This document shows positions 39,688-50,960 of a DNA stretch of 64,000 nt, piece by piece. The stretch is from Lingula anatina. Its lineage: Eukaryota; Brachiopoda; Lingulata; Lingulida; Lingulidae. Both the position numbers and the translations under genes were made by a program. How positions within the stretch are numbered: the first letter of the stretch is position 1; every line of letters begins with the position of its first letter. The notes under the pieces are model-generated. The model did no database searches and had not been told where the DNA came from. It saw nothing but the letters and a program-made list of their open reading frames with translations. The stretch lies in NCBI RefSeq assembly GCF_001039355.2, contig NW_019774569.1:436984-500983 (forward strand), written 5' to 3'.

Positions 39688-39688
39688 T

Positions 39689-42600
39689 AGGGGTGGGCAA
39701 ATGACAAAATTTTTTTAAAACAGGTGGATTCTATGGCCATTTTGGCTGCTGAACACAAATCTGACAATATTTTTTGCCAAAGATAAAGATTTATATTGGT
39801 ATCTGCTGTTTTTGTGAAAAAAGGCGGGAAAATGGCTTTTTGGCCATATTTTCGCAGTAAAGTGCATAATAATGATGTGTAATATGTCTTTCCATATGTT
39901 TTGGGGGTTGCAGAGTTCAAATATCAGCATATTCAAGACATTGGGAATATTGTTAGGGTGACATCTTTAAAAATATGTTATTTTAAGCAAAAATATACAG
40001 AAAATGCATGCTAAAATAAATGCAAATAATGGCCATTATGTACATACTGAATTCATGGATAACAGTTTGATATTGAAAACAATGCTGAAAATAACTGGAT
40101 GTGTACCAACTAATGTTATGCTGCATAATTGACCTTTTCCTTAGAACAGATAAAACTTTATTAAGTGGCATTAATCTCTAACAATCTACTTTTGACATTA
40201 GAATAGTACTTTTACATCGGTTGTGTAGTTTAAGATTATATCACCAACACCATGGATGAAAGTAGACAATTGCGCAATAGCACAAAAAAGGAACTGTTTG
40301 GAGAAAGTTACAGAGAAATCAATGAGTTCAAATCAACTGGCAAATTACCATCTGGGACCCAGGTCATTGGTAGAATGCTAGCACTTTGTAAAAAGCCAGC
40401 CAAGGGACAGAAGGCAATGTCTCGTGATACAAGCAGCAAGATAGTTGCTAATGAGCTTAGGCAAGATGGGATCTCAAAAAATGTATATCCTATGCATGAA
40501 AGATCTGTAGCAAGGAAAATTAAAGCAGACTATGAGCGGTTTAATGACTTAAGAAAAATGGAGCAGTGTAAGGAAAAGACGAGAACTGACGAATGGTTTA
40601 AAAGTGCCAATGATTTCAATGACATGCTGACAAAACATGCCTACAACATTCGAACAAACGACCCAGCATATCAAAAGCAGCTTGAAGATGAATTTGGAGT
40701 TAAGATGACTAAAGAGGATGAAGCTTTCTATGAGGATAATTGCTTTGGGTGTTACAAAGCTGTGTGCACGTCTACAGTTCCAAAACATTGGAAGAAAAAA
40801 CAGAAAAGGAAGCATGAGCGAGAACAATCAGCAGCAAACAAAAAAGCAGCAACAGTGAGCAGTTTGGAAGAGCAAAAAAGACTAGATGAATCAGAAATGA
40901 GTGAATTACTTAATACTCAGATAGATAGTGGGGAAATTGACCCACTTTTTACAGGACCTCAGATGTCAAATACATCTCCCTTCCAAGAACGAAAACTTCG
41001 TTCATCAAAAGACGACCCCAATGTAAAAGAAACTGACAAAAAACAGGGCTCTCCGTTTCCGCAAATTAAAATACGCACTGGAAGGAGAAGTCTGAATGAA
41101 AGTTTGATGAGATGTATAGTACAGTGTCTTGCAGAGACAAGGATGTCGCCTGATGAAGTTGCCACAGTGGTCGTAAGAGTAGCTAATATGGTGTTTGGTC
41201 AGAATTGGAAAAAACAAAACGAAAAAGATGATGAGAATGATGAAACTGAAAGTGACGAAGAAAGTGAGCCAACAGAATCTTCACCTTCGGTACCAGGAGT
41301 CTGCTGCTTGTCTAATGATTTAACTTTTGTTTTCCCAAGTCGTAGATCAATTATGCGATACTTACAGGACGCATCTTACCTAAGCCTAGAGTATGTTGCT
41401 CAACAAATCCTCAACAAAGAGGACAGCATTGTCACAGTAGGTCTTGATGATACAACAAAGGCAGCTGGTCATCGTCGTTATGATGTGAAAGCAGACCACA
41501 TCACCATAGCAGGACCCTCAGGTAAAAGAACAACACTGACTACAGGGTACGTAGAAAATGTGAGCCATAGTGGTGAAGATGGAGCTAAAGCTTATGAATT
41601 CAAACTCAAGTGCTTGGCCATCCTTGCCAACTCCACAGTGGATGAACTGAAATCAGAGATAGACTTCTGGATGACAGACCGTGCTGCAGACTGTGAAGTG
41701 CTTCTTCAGACACTTGGAGTAGACCCAAGCAAAATCTTAAAGTGCTGTGCTCATATTATCTTGGGTATAGATCATGCAATAGATAAAGTGTTCAAGAACA
41801 CAGAACAGAAGATTGGCATACACCAGCTACTGGAGGTTTCCGCAGGTGAGAAGGTTTTCCTATCCCCAGGATCCTCAATTCATACACTAGGTCTTATTGC
41901 TATATCCAAATTACTATCTCCTAGCCATGCTCAGCACTCAGTGTCCTTATACAATGACTTTAAGTCTTGGATGGCAGATAACAATATTCCGTGCCAAGGA
42001 TTTAAAGGATTTGAAGCCAACAGATTTGGAAGAATTGCAGAACTTGCTAAGGAGTACCTGTCATGGCGTGAGTCCATCCAAACTTTCTTTGATGCAGTTG
42101 TGGACACCAATAGCAACAAGCTTGTCCTCGCGGTCGCCACATTCATTCAGAATGAATGGTTCACATGCTGTTCTGAGATTTACACAATGATAGGACATCT
42201 TATTATCTTCCCAATGATGGAACTTCTGGGCATTGACAAGATGGGCAATCAGGATACTGCAGACAGAACATGGGCAGGAGTGAAGAGTTTCCTTGAGGGC
42301 AAACAAGTTGAGTTAGAGAAGATTATGTTAAAAAAGAGAGGAGAAGCAGAATCTGGAAGAGATAAACTTGTTGCTGCTGTGATTGAAGAAGTTATTGATA
42401 CATTAAAGAACCAGATGTCCAAGACTGATTATTTCAGAAGATCAGATGTTGACAGTGATGATGATATGAAGTATGCTCCATTGACGAACTTAGGGTGTGA
42501 GTCTGAATTTTCAAAGCTAGACCACAGGATTAAAGTTACTGGTGGAAGTTCTTCTGTTCAGACTCTTTCCAGAAAGAATCTGCTTGCAAGTAGTGGTCTT

Positions 42601-43577
42601 CTGGTACATTCTCAATTTGAAAGCAAGAGTGCAGCAGAAAGGAAAGAAAGATGGAAATGGGCTCGCTGTTCTGAAGAGGTGAAAGCAGTGCAAAAACTAG
42701 AAACAGACTTTCTTGCAACTGTTGAATCTGCAAAGAAACTAGCACTACACAAGAAGGAGGAACTCAAGAAGAAAAAAGCTTGTAAAACTCTTGCAGTTTT
42801 GGAGAGATGTAAAGACCATAATGGCCCACTGACTGTTAAAAGCCTAGACTTATTACCAAGTCTCACGGAAAAACAACTCTTAGATGAAATAAATTATCTG
42901 CGGCTCACAGTGGCTCCAGACATACGTCAGAAGAGGCGTGTTAAAGCAGCAGATGGCAAGTTTAGAATGGAAAAATTCACTGTAGAGGAACTGAAAGCAT
43001 CAATAAAAAATGCACTGAAACCAGAAGCCACTGTAAATGAAGACATTAATGCTTTGCTACTGAGTGTACAACTGTAAACATTCATGTATGTAAATAACAA
43101 TATGACTACTCTATAAAACAAGATTGTACAGTTTCATGTGAACCATTGACCATATTTGTTTTTTTTTATTGTTTTCCCCATCTTAAAAGCCACAGTTGCA
43201 TAAACATTTGAATTTTCGTATACAAAAATGGTCGTTTAGGGGTGTTTTTTACCTCAAAATGACCAAAAATCCTCTTTTTAACACAAAATAAAATGACTCA
43301 GCAAAACCTATTCATCTATTTTGTGCTTGTTGATCATAAAATCATATGGTTAGACATATTACAAGCCATATTTGAACCGATATTTAGAGATTTACATGAG
43401 AAATATGTGATTTGAGGGAGCGTTTGGTGGCCATTTTGAAAAATCACTTGATACCAATATCAGATGTAATTTAAAATGAAAATACTTATTAGATTTGTAT
43501 TCAGCAGGCAAAATGGCCATAGAATCCACTTGTCTGAAATTGAATTTCCCAAAAAAGCGTTCATTTGCCCACCCCTA
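39689..43577 (+). mobile_element. Apparently intact 3.9-kb hAT-like DNA transposon
   Basis: Ends are AGGGGTGGGCAAATGA and TCATTTGCCCACCCCTA; further in, GTGGATTCTATGGCCATTTTG is inverted at the two ends, so the terminal inverted region spans ~90 bp with gaps. Flanking CTAGGTAT at 39681-39688 and 43578-43585 is a perfect 8-bp target duplication (or 7 bp if the terminal T is counted in the element). The empty site is visible in five neighbouring 160-bp units (gcctaggtatgac). It carries one intronless 941-codon transposase frame without lesion. The ends, 8-bp duplication and transposase layout fit the hAT superfamily, but the protein is far from the familiar clades. Confidence 0.9.
40252..43077 (+). 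CDS. Divergent hAT-like transposase, 941 aa, intact
   Basis: No intron, no stop. The N-terminal ~200 residues are basic and include a Cys cluster CFGCYKAVC (164-172) followed by a Lys-rich run ending in His, a possible DNA-binding zinc site and nuclear localisation signal. A long acidic linker precedes the core. Candidate catalytic residues are D399/D400 in VGLDDTTKAAGH, D476 in WMTDRAADC, and E750 in TNLGCESEF. The CCAH at 498-501 just after the second Asp matches the conserved CxxH of hAT transposases. The C-terminal ~150 residues are Lys/Glu helical. I recall similar intronless proteins annotated as uncharacterised in cnidarian and lancelet genomes. The start was taken at the first ATG of the frame, ~560 bp inside the left terminus. 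The hAT assignment is inference from motifs, termini and target duplication. Confidence 0.82.
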   Translation: MDESRQLRNSTKKELFGESYREINEFKSTGKLPSGTQVIGRMLALCKKPAKGQKAMSRDTSSKIVANELRQDGISKNVYPMHERSVARKIKADYERFNDLRKMEQCKEKTRTDEWFKSANDFNDMLTKHAYNIRTNDPAYQKQLEDEFGVKMTKEDEAFYEDNCFGCYKAVCTSTVPKHWKKKQKRKHEREQSAANKKAATVSSLEEQKRLDESEMSELLNTQIDSGEIDPLFTGPQMSNTSPFQERKLRSSKDDPNVKETDKKQGSPFPQIKIRTGRRSLNESLMRCIVQCLAETRMSPDEVATVVVRVANMVFGQNWKKQNEKDDENDETESDEESEPTESSPSVPGVCCLSNDLTFVFPSRRSIMRYLQDASYLSLEYVAQQILNKEDSIVTVGLDDTTKAAGHRRYDVKADHITIAGPSGKRTTLTTGYVENVSHSGEDGAKAYEFKLKCLAILANSTVDELKSEIDFWMTDRAADCEVLLQTLGVDPSKILKCCAHIILGIDHAIDKVFKNTEQKIGIHQLLEVSAGEKVFLSPGSSIHTLGLIAISKLLSPSHAQHSVSLYNDFKSWMADNNIPCQGFKGFEANRFGRIAELAKEYLSWRESIQTFFDAVVDTNSNKLVLAVATFIQNEWFTCCSEIYTMIGHLIIFPMMELLGIDKMGNQDTADRTWAGVKSFLEGKQVELEKIMLKKRGEAESGRDKLVAAVIEEVIDTLKNQMSKTDYFRRSDVDSDDDMKYAPLTNLGCESEFSKLDHRIKVTGGSSSVQTLSRKNLLASSGLLVHSQFESKSAAERKERWKWARCSEEVKAVQKLETDFLATVESAKKLALHKKEELKKKKACKTLAVLERCKDHNGPLTVKSLDLLPSLTEKQLLDEINYLRLTVAPDIRQKRRVKAADGKFRMEKFTVEELKASIKNALKPEATVNEDINALLLSVQL

Positions 43578-43674
43578 CTAGGTATGACAAGGTACTGCAG
43601 CTTGCTGAGTTCCTGGTAGAACTGCGTGACGTGCAAGTGCTTAGCTTGAACCAGACTTAACGGATTTCCTACCT

Positions 43675-44122
43675 GTGGTCACAATTGTCTGACTTTGACA
43701 AAAAGAGGATGGTCTTCCCCAAGAGGTTTACAAAGAAGCCATGGTCAGGAAAGTTTGGCTGGAGGGGGAAGAATGTTGTGTAAGGCGTGGAGAACATCAC
43801 TAAGTAAGTATAAACACAAAGAAAATATAGAGACACTAAGTACCATTTTAGTTTCAATATTATCTATTTGTGTTTACCATATGCCTGTATGTCACCNCTG
43901 TGGTCACAATTGTCTGACTTTGACAAAAAGAGGATGGTCTTCCCCAAGAGGTTTACAAAGAAGCCATGGTCAGGAAAGTTTGGCTGGAGGGGGAAGAATG
44001 TTGTGCAAGGCGTGGAGAACATCACTAATTAAGTATAAACACAAAGAAAATATAGAGACACTAAGTACCATTTTAGTTTCAATATTATCTATTTGTGTTT
44101 ACCATACACCCGTATGTCAATT
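43675..44122. repeat. Overlapping contig ends at the join at 43897
   Basis: 43675-43896 and 43898-44122 are near-identical (ctgtggtcacaattgtctg ... tttgtgtttaccatat/acacc). The left copy has an extra stop (gttgtgTAAggc) where the right has gtgcaaggc. Fits two alleles of one exon rather than two exons. Confidence 0.85.
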
Positions 44123-45071
44123 GACATTCAAATAGCCCAGCTACTGTAATGTACTGCTAGAGTAATGGTTTACTAAAAAGGATCTTTACAACTGTAGCAA
44201 AAATTCACTATGTATTTCATTATAAATTAGACATAAATTACTGCATGTAGCCTGAATGCTCATATCTGTAAATTTTCACTAGTTAGTCTCATTTTTTCAA
44301 GGTGAAACCATTTGAATATAACCTTTCATTGTCAATTTATTATCTGTAGTCCTTTCTATTTGCCATGTTTCAGAGTTGTACTTGGGCCAAATCAAGGCCC
44401 AACACAGTGGCCAAACTGCAACAGGTATACTGAGGCCATTTGTGAAAAACTGCTCAATATATATCCAGGTGAGCAAAAGCGGGATGGCCGGGTTTGGGCA
44501 AGATGGCATCTTGTCCTTGGGACCTACCACAACATCAGGAAGGTGGTCCTCAAGTCCCAAAAAGTAATGCAAGGCACAGACATCCAACTCCCCTTGCTCA
44601 ACAAGAAAACCCTGCTACAATGGTAAGTATAAAACATTTTTCCCTTTGAACTCATCAGAAAAAATGATTTTTGACTTTGTCTTTAAATAAATATCAAATG
44701 AAAAACATTTTTTTGTGTCTTTTAATGCATCAAATGGAATTACTTCAAAACCTTGACAATGAATAAAAATCAAAGGAAGAACATTTTTGTCCCTTTAATG
44801 CTTGAGATAAAATTACTTTAAGACTTTGCCGATGAATACAAATCAAAGAAATGCTATCAAATTCTTTTAATCTTTTAAGATTAAAACTTAAGCTTGCAAG
44901 TAATCAACTTGTTTTTGCGATAAGAGCCGTTTTAATATGGGCATTTTTCTGTATATTAAAGATAATCTTTGATAATTTGATTTCAGATACAACAAGGAAG
45001 AGAAGAAGAGTGAACAGAAAGTCCTTCTGCAGGGCCTCAACCAAGGGCAAAGAAACTGTATTTCATCATAG

Positions 45072-46400
45072 TTCAAACTATGATTCGCATCCAATCAACA
45101 TCCAGAAATCATAGTTTCAACTATGATTCCTAACTATGATTTGTCCAATGAAAATTGAGGAATGACCACCATGTTTCAAGTTATGATAAAATTTCTACAG
45201 ACTGTGAATAACAGTGAATTACAGCAGTTGTAAGGGGTGATTATCACTGGAACCTTTGTTTTTCGGACATTGTTGATCTAGTTTACTATGGAGACTCCTC
45301 AGTCAAATTTGGATCACCAAGTTTATTATTGTTATTCGCAATAATATCTAGGAAGCATAATCACCCCTTCCTGTGACAATATATTGAAGTTCAGTTCAGT
45401 TTTATTATCAGAGGAAACATGCTTCCCAAAAGTTTAAAATTCTACGAGGTAGGAGGTGGGACGCCTGCCACAGCCGCGAGCACCTACTCCACCNNNNNNN
45501 NNNNNNNNNNNNNNNNNNNNNNNNNNNNNNNNNNNNNNNNNNNNNNCCCCCCCCCCCCCCCCCCAAAGTCCCACGGGGACAGGAGGAGATTTTCCCTTTC
45601 CCACGAAGGATAGAGGATTTTCTGGATGGCCAGGCATTGACACGACCGTGAGGGCACGGCTCTTCAAGATAAAATGGGGAGGAGTGTAGTGCCTGGGGGT
45701 AAAAGGTGACCTGAAAACACGTCACTGCACATGCGCAGTGAGTAGGCGCACAGAGTTTAGAGAATTGTGTTGAAGACGTGGAGACGTATAAAGAAAGTGC
45801 TTAAAACTAAAGTGAAGAAATCTACACCAAGGCTGACCATCCAGCCAAGATAAGACCTTTTTTATTGTTTGTGACCTGCTGATACATAGCCCCAGTGCTA
45901 TACCTCCTATGTGAGTATGATAATATGAAAAAGAAGTTTAAAAAGTTAGGAGGCCCGTTTTTGATATGTTTATTCCTATCTCTCTATAATGTATATATAT
46001 ATGTGTGTGTGGGTGAGAAAAATAATTTGAAAAAAAAAAAAGGAAATGTTTAACTTTAATGAAGAAGTAAGGAGTTCTGTTTCTGATATGTTTATTCCTC
46101 TGTATATATGTGTGAGAATACTAATTTGAAAAAAAGTTAGGGTCTCCTAATCAAGGATATTTTCATAGAATGCACTCCAACCAAATGTGTGACCTATATT
46201 TTTTTACTTAAGCCTTTATTTCGAAAAGTAATCAATATTGTGAAAACAATAAATCAATGATAAAAATGTCCTTCCCAAACACTATTATGCAATTTTTCCT
46301 GATAAAAGTGTTAATTAAGTCATGATTAATCATCAAAACCTAAAAATTCTTTTGGATTGTGGTGTCTGGTTCCAGAAATTATAAGTTTTTAAGGGAGAAA
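45072..46400. other. Non-coding, with assembly gap and poly-C tract
   Basis: Contains a cluster of AACTATGATTC motifs in both orientations (45070-45140), a 53-n gap (45494-45546), an 18-bp C run (45547-45564), and a diverged direct repeat containing 'gatatgtttattcct' near 45966 and 46087. No gene recognised. Confidence 0.55.
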
Positions 46401-46498
46401 TTTTAACTTTTTTAAAATTTTAGGTCTGCAGACCAAATTCCATCGAAGGGCCTGAAAGAAAGAAACCAAAAGTAGTGCCATAGAAATTTCAACACGAT

Positions 46499-47343
46499 TG
46501 GTTAAGAGATTATTCTTGGCTCCGCTATGATAATGAGGCCGATGCTATGTCATGTGCACTTTGCATCAAAAATGGTAAGAAAAATGCAATGACTGATAAG
46601 AACAAGAACTTTAAAACCACATCACTTGACCGCCATGCAGCCACTGCTGACCACAAAGAGAGTGTCACAGCTGAAAACATGCTGGACAACTGCAGAAATC
46701 TGTAGAGAAACTAGTGAATGAGAAAGAAGCTGCAGCTTTGATTGCCTTGAAATCTACATACTGGATAGCCCAAGAAGGTCTTGCTATTTTTAAGTATGAA
46801 AGACTGCTGGATTTGTTGGAAGAAATGAAGTGTCCCAATATTGAAGAGTTAAAGTGCAACAAAAGTCTCAATTATAGATCTGATAAAACAGCAGCAGAAA
46901 TGATAAGCACTACTGTAATTGTGATCAGAAGAGATCTTGCTGGTAAACTGATGGCTAGTCCATATGTTAGTTTTCTCTTAGATGAAAGCACTAACATTGC
47001 ACTAACATTGCAACAACCAAAATTAGTAGTTTATGCCAGAATTCTTGATTCAGAATTCACTCCTTCCAAAGATTTTGTGACAAATATCAAAATAGAAAGT
47101 GCCACAGGTGAAGCTATCTACAATGAGCTGAAATCTGTAATGAATGAACCTGGCAGAGTGATTCCACCATCAAAGGTAATGGGCCTTGGGACAGATGGAG
47201 CGAAAGTTATGACTGGGACTTGGAAAGGGCTAACTGGATTCATGTTGAGAGACAACCCAATGATGCTGAACTACCATTGCATAGCTCATAGACTGGCTTT
47301 AGTCACATCACAAGCACCATCAAGGTCAAGGGGCAGAGGATAG
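46499..47343 (+). pseudogene. Broken hAT transposase with N-terminal zinc finger (typical clade)
   Basis: Frame 1 (46499-46705) gives a TTF/BED-like finger: WLRYDNEADAMSC, CALCIKNGKK, then LDRHAATADHKESV, ending at TAG 46703-46705. A frame change leads to 46714-47343: hAT core with LLDESTNIAL (first Asp), GLGTDGAKVMTG (second Asp) and YHCIAHRLAL (CxxH), ending at TAG 47341. The C-terminal dimerisation region is missing. This is the common ZBED/ZNF862-like type and differs clearly from the transposase at 40252. Inactive. Confidence 0.82.
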
Positions 47344-47494
47344 AAATTCCAGAGAGGTTTGAAGAAGAAATAAAAACAGCAATCAAAGCACTCAAATTAA
47401 TACATTGCTTTACTACGTGGTGCCAGTGCCATGTCAGTGGCTTTTTCAATGTCTTTCACAAAGGAATTAGCAGTTCTCAACTTTCTTTTTGGGT

Positions 47495-47720
47495 AAGTTA
47501 ATATAACTCAATCGAGATGCACTAATAAAGAGATTATTATTCACCACCAGAAATTGACTTTAGAAGTAGTGATAAATGTCCACAATATATGAGGGACAAG
47601 GATAAAAGCTGATAAAGATAAAAGACCGAAAGTGAGAGTTTTGAAAATTTTGTCATTCCCAGAAGTCAGGGAAATGTAATTTTGAAAAATCTGTCGGATT
47701 TATACAATTAAAAATATTAA
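47495..47720. repeat. Dispersed repeat, forward copy
   Basis: 'aatcgagatgcactaata' through 'aattaaaaatattaatttttaa' is the reverse complement, with divergence, of 51850-52110. Likely a non-autonomous DNA element. The rest of 47721-48850 shows no gene. Confidence 0.7.
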
Positions 47721-48852
47721 TTTTTAAACAATAAAATTTTAGCAAAGAATTTTGTAAATTTTGTGGAATGAAACACAGGAAAGTCACACTGCTAGCCATA
47801 AGCAGATACCCAGCCCAGATGGAATCTTTTGAACAACAAATGGTTAAGGAAAGAGATACATGTAGCTAACCTTGATGGTAAAAACTGGAGAAGAGAAACA
47901 GACAACTTCACATGTGTGTACAGGGCAAGCACACAGCTCCCACCATTCTATTTGTTCTTCAGAAGAGATAAAAAAAAAAAGTTGTAGCCTTAGAAAGCGT
48001 GATCAACACTGAAGAATTCATGATATTGTTTGCATATGTTTGCATATTGTGCCAAAGGTCATATGGTGTGTTTACAGCCATCTGATTGAATGATTTGGTG
48101 ATTCTCAGGTTCAAATAGATTACTGTAATCATTTCAGTTTTGGAATATTCAATTAAAATACTTGTACACATCTTTACTTCCCAAAAACCACACAATTGTG
48201 AAATAAACGTTCAATCTGTGCAGCCAAACTGTCTCCATCTGATTGATCAATAGAAATAAAACAATTAACCGAGAATGGCTGTCGTACTATTATGCCCAAT
48301 ATTGCCATTAATTCTTTTCTTTTGAATCAAAATATTACCTCCAAGTATATTTTCTAGCTCAGTTATGAATTATTGCTATTCCAAACACTGACATCAGTAA
48401 CCATGGCCTTAACTTGAATGGTGAGGTTTTTCCTCAATTAATGTCTATTTAAATATCTTCAACTCACTATAAAGTCATTCATTATACTGCTAATAAATTA
48501 AAGACTTTCTGTATTTTTAATAAGGATTAGTTGCCTGAATGTTTGCAATTAGAATTTTATAAAATTAATAAAACATAAATCTTGAAAGCCTGGCACTATA
48601 ATACCCATTCTATGCACAGGAGCAGACTGTTCTGTAGGTCTTTTCAAATGCTCTCCATGTTCCCTTCTTTCTCTCTTAGTTCTTCCAGTGTGCAATGTTA
48701 GGTAAGGATTATCTTGTCTTTGCTGTAATTATAACAGAATTTGAATGAATAATTTTACTAACAATATCAAATGATTTTAATTTTAATTATCACTGAGGAA
48801 TTGACCGTCAACATAATCTCAAGGCAAACTTACAGAAATTATAGATTCTCCA

Positions 48853-50130
48853 CTAACTGTCAGACGGTTCTTCTGGCTTTGCCCGTAAGTGAGGTGGCTT
48901 CTGAAAGAACAGCAATTTAGATCTGTTAGCAACAAAATAATGTTTAAGTACCAATGTGATTATTCTGCAAAATTGGATATCATCTTTACTTAGGATACCA
49001 TTTTCAAAGAAAAAATTGTCTAGATTAGTTAATGTATGAAATGCATTTACAAAAATAATGGGAATGAAATTCTTGGTACACCTGTAAATTCAACAATACA
49101 TCACTTCATGTATAAGCATTTTAATATATTTAAAACTATCTAAACCATACAATACTCACCATATGATCAGGTCTGTTGTCCTTCTTTATGTTCTTTTGTT
49201 TACTTCTCTTCTTTTTCCTCTTTCTTTTGAAGGGTTTGGTTGCAGCATTATCTGTGTCCTTAGCACCATCATCCTCACCAGGTGGCAGATCACCCAAGTG
49301 TGACTCTTTTTGTTTCTTGTGATTCATGCTCTCAACCTTTTCAAAAGTGTCATGGAGTTTTCTTTTCAACTGACCTTGATCTTGACAGTTACGTTTGATG
49401 TTGAACTGATTTGTAGTCTTGTTTTTGTGACCCCGACTAGGTTTTTCTGTTGCTGCCTGTGCTATGTTCTCATTATTAGTTCTTTCATCTTGGAGAGTAT
49501 CTGTGCTAGTCTTATCTTTTTCAGTGGAATTTTTCTTTAATGACTTGTCAGAGATTTTATGTTTCTCAGATGTTGTTTCTCCATCATTAGTACTTCGACC
49601 TTTATCTTTATCTTCAACAAGAGAATTTCTCAACTTGTTTATTCTTTTCCTCAATCTTTTCTTAGCTGACTTTGATATTTTATCTTTTAATTTGTTTTGC
49701 AAATCCTCTACTAGTAAGCTGCTTGTAGTGGCTGGTCCTGCCTTCTTGGATCTTTCCTTAGCAGCTGTTACCATAGCAACTTTGCTATCCGCATCATCAA
49801 CATCACCATTTTGATCTTGAACTTTGGTGACTTCTGAAAATGATTCAATGCACAAATGCTGTCAAAAGCAACATTTTTTTGTAATTTTTTTCTGTTGACA
49901 GATCGACGCAAAAGAAGAAATGATAAAGGAATGTAAGAAAAGATAACTGCATTCTCAGGCACTTTTAGAACACTTTACCTTTCTTCTGTCTATATTGTTT
50001 CTGCTTTCCATGTTTCACATGTTTGTTGATTTCCAATGCCACTTGGTCTGTGATGTTTTGTTTCTCAGCTTTGGGATGCTTTCCTTTTTGTTTTTTTATA
50101 ACACCTTCTTTCTTATTTTCAGGCTGAGAT
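48853..50130 (-). CDS. Lys-rich, probably nuclear/nucleolar protein (3 exons; 5' end unresolved)
   Basis: Not identified with confidence. Exons 49979-50130, 49160-49833 and 48853-48900 join with matching phases and GT-AG sites, giving ~275 codons ending KPPHLRAKPEEPSDS. The protein is very basic, with KSAKKRLRKRINKLRN and KPFKRKRKKKRSKQKNIKK resembling nucleolar localisation signals, a predicted helix (VEDLQNKLKDKISKSAKK), and Ser/Thr/Glu-rich low-complexity between. The 5' exon must end in phase 2 and was not found. A Kozak-like ATG at 50680-50682 opens MADEGLEVDRSHINLVANW but meets a stop before a donor. Some similarity in style to SURF6/RRP-type factors, not enough to name it. Confidence 0.6.
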
Positions 50131-50879
50131 CTAAAATAAAACAGGAAATTATTTCAACAAGAAATAAATACAAAAAATTAATAAGAGTATGCATTCCAAA
50201 GACAGTCCAAATTTCATTACTTTATTTTATCTTTTGTTTTACATATTTTAACAACTGGCACCCTGTGCTTGCAGGTCCTCATGTGTTGGAAACGTTGCGA
50301 TGTATCAGTTTCAGTACATGGAACAAAGATTGCACTTTTATCAAAATAATTTAAAACCAGTGCATTTTTTCACATGCTAAAGCATTCAGATGACTTGCAC
50401 TGTGGTGGGTAATGTATTTGAGCCTTGCACACCCATAGCTGGACGGTAGGTTGGTAATAATGGAAAAACTGAAAACCTTGGACTAGTTGATTTCCCAATC
50501 CAGGTGAAGGAATATTGTATGTAGTGTTACTTTTTCTATGCTTCTCATATTCTGTCTCACCCGTCACTTTCTAGCCCATCTTCTGACTTAGAATCTTTCA
50601 CTAAATGTGGTTTTAGCTCTGGAAACCAGTTTGCAACCAGATTTATGTGACTTCGGTCCACCTCCAACCCCTCGTCTGCCATTTGCCGCATGTCTTATGC
50701 CGTCAGCCGGTACGTCGACACCAGGTCAAGGTCATCTGGGAACATATAATTTATCTATCTGTTCATCTCTGTTTTTCATTATGTTAAATTTAAATTAAGG
50801 AAATCACTTTCCAAAAGAAATGTTAGGCTATGCTTTTTTGGATCTAAATAATGATTTATAATTAACTGGAGTTATTGTG

Positions 50880-50960
50880 TAACGTTAGAAGCGTTGAGCG
50901 GTACTTTCAAGATGGCAGCGCCCTGTCGGCGCGATAGCGCTTGTCGCTATGTAAATACAG
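50880..50960. promoter_or_regulatory. Probable divergent promoter with YY1-type start
   Basis: TTTCAAGATGGCAGCGCC (50905-50922) is a YY1-type AAGATGGC element overlapping the first ATG of the plus-strand gene; local GC is high relative to flanks. The Lys-rich gene runs the other way from this region. Confidence 0.45.

Larger units (their letters stand above)
32490..45071 (+). pseudogene. Broken multi-exon gene of the DUF6729-associated family (large uncharacterised metazoan family)
   Basis: From memory this matches a large family in lancelets, fish and cnidarians whose N-terminus carries DUF6729; function unknown. Recognisable exons: ~32490-32740 (LDYELAELTSTTG, ILKIDSTKK), 33077-33314 (GNEHGQVLMSVLTDGEGEGL, KVLYTDRDCC), 33547-~33745 (LDLWHFM), 36693-36917 (SCLQDPPGVKLY, CARGSTSLENFHLHM), 37195-37413 (FQVYLLDGLFQWNADRSADA), 37679-37936 (LVGIQYLYSQ), 38294-38427 (acidic/Pro-rich), one exon split by a transposon (39657-39687 and 43578-43802), 44374-44622 (QWPNCNRYTEAIC, HLVLGTYHNIRKVVL) and 44987-45071. 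Lesions: a frameshift in the A-run near 32720, stops in the 33547 exon, TAA at 36851-36853, TAA in the split exon, and TGA formed at the last splice junction. The conserved Asp in DSTKK and DRDCC hint at an RNase H-like core; that is speculation. Confidence 0.75.

Noticed and set aside
50606-50710. Plus-strand exon with Pro-rich text (PPPTPRLPFAACLMP)
   Set aside because: Has plausible splice sites but its end phase does not join the next exon and it lies upstream of the likely promoter; the minus-strand reading from an ATG at 50680 is equally open. Left unassigned.
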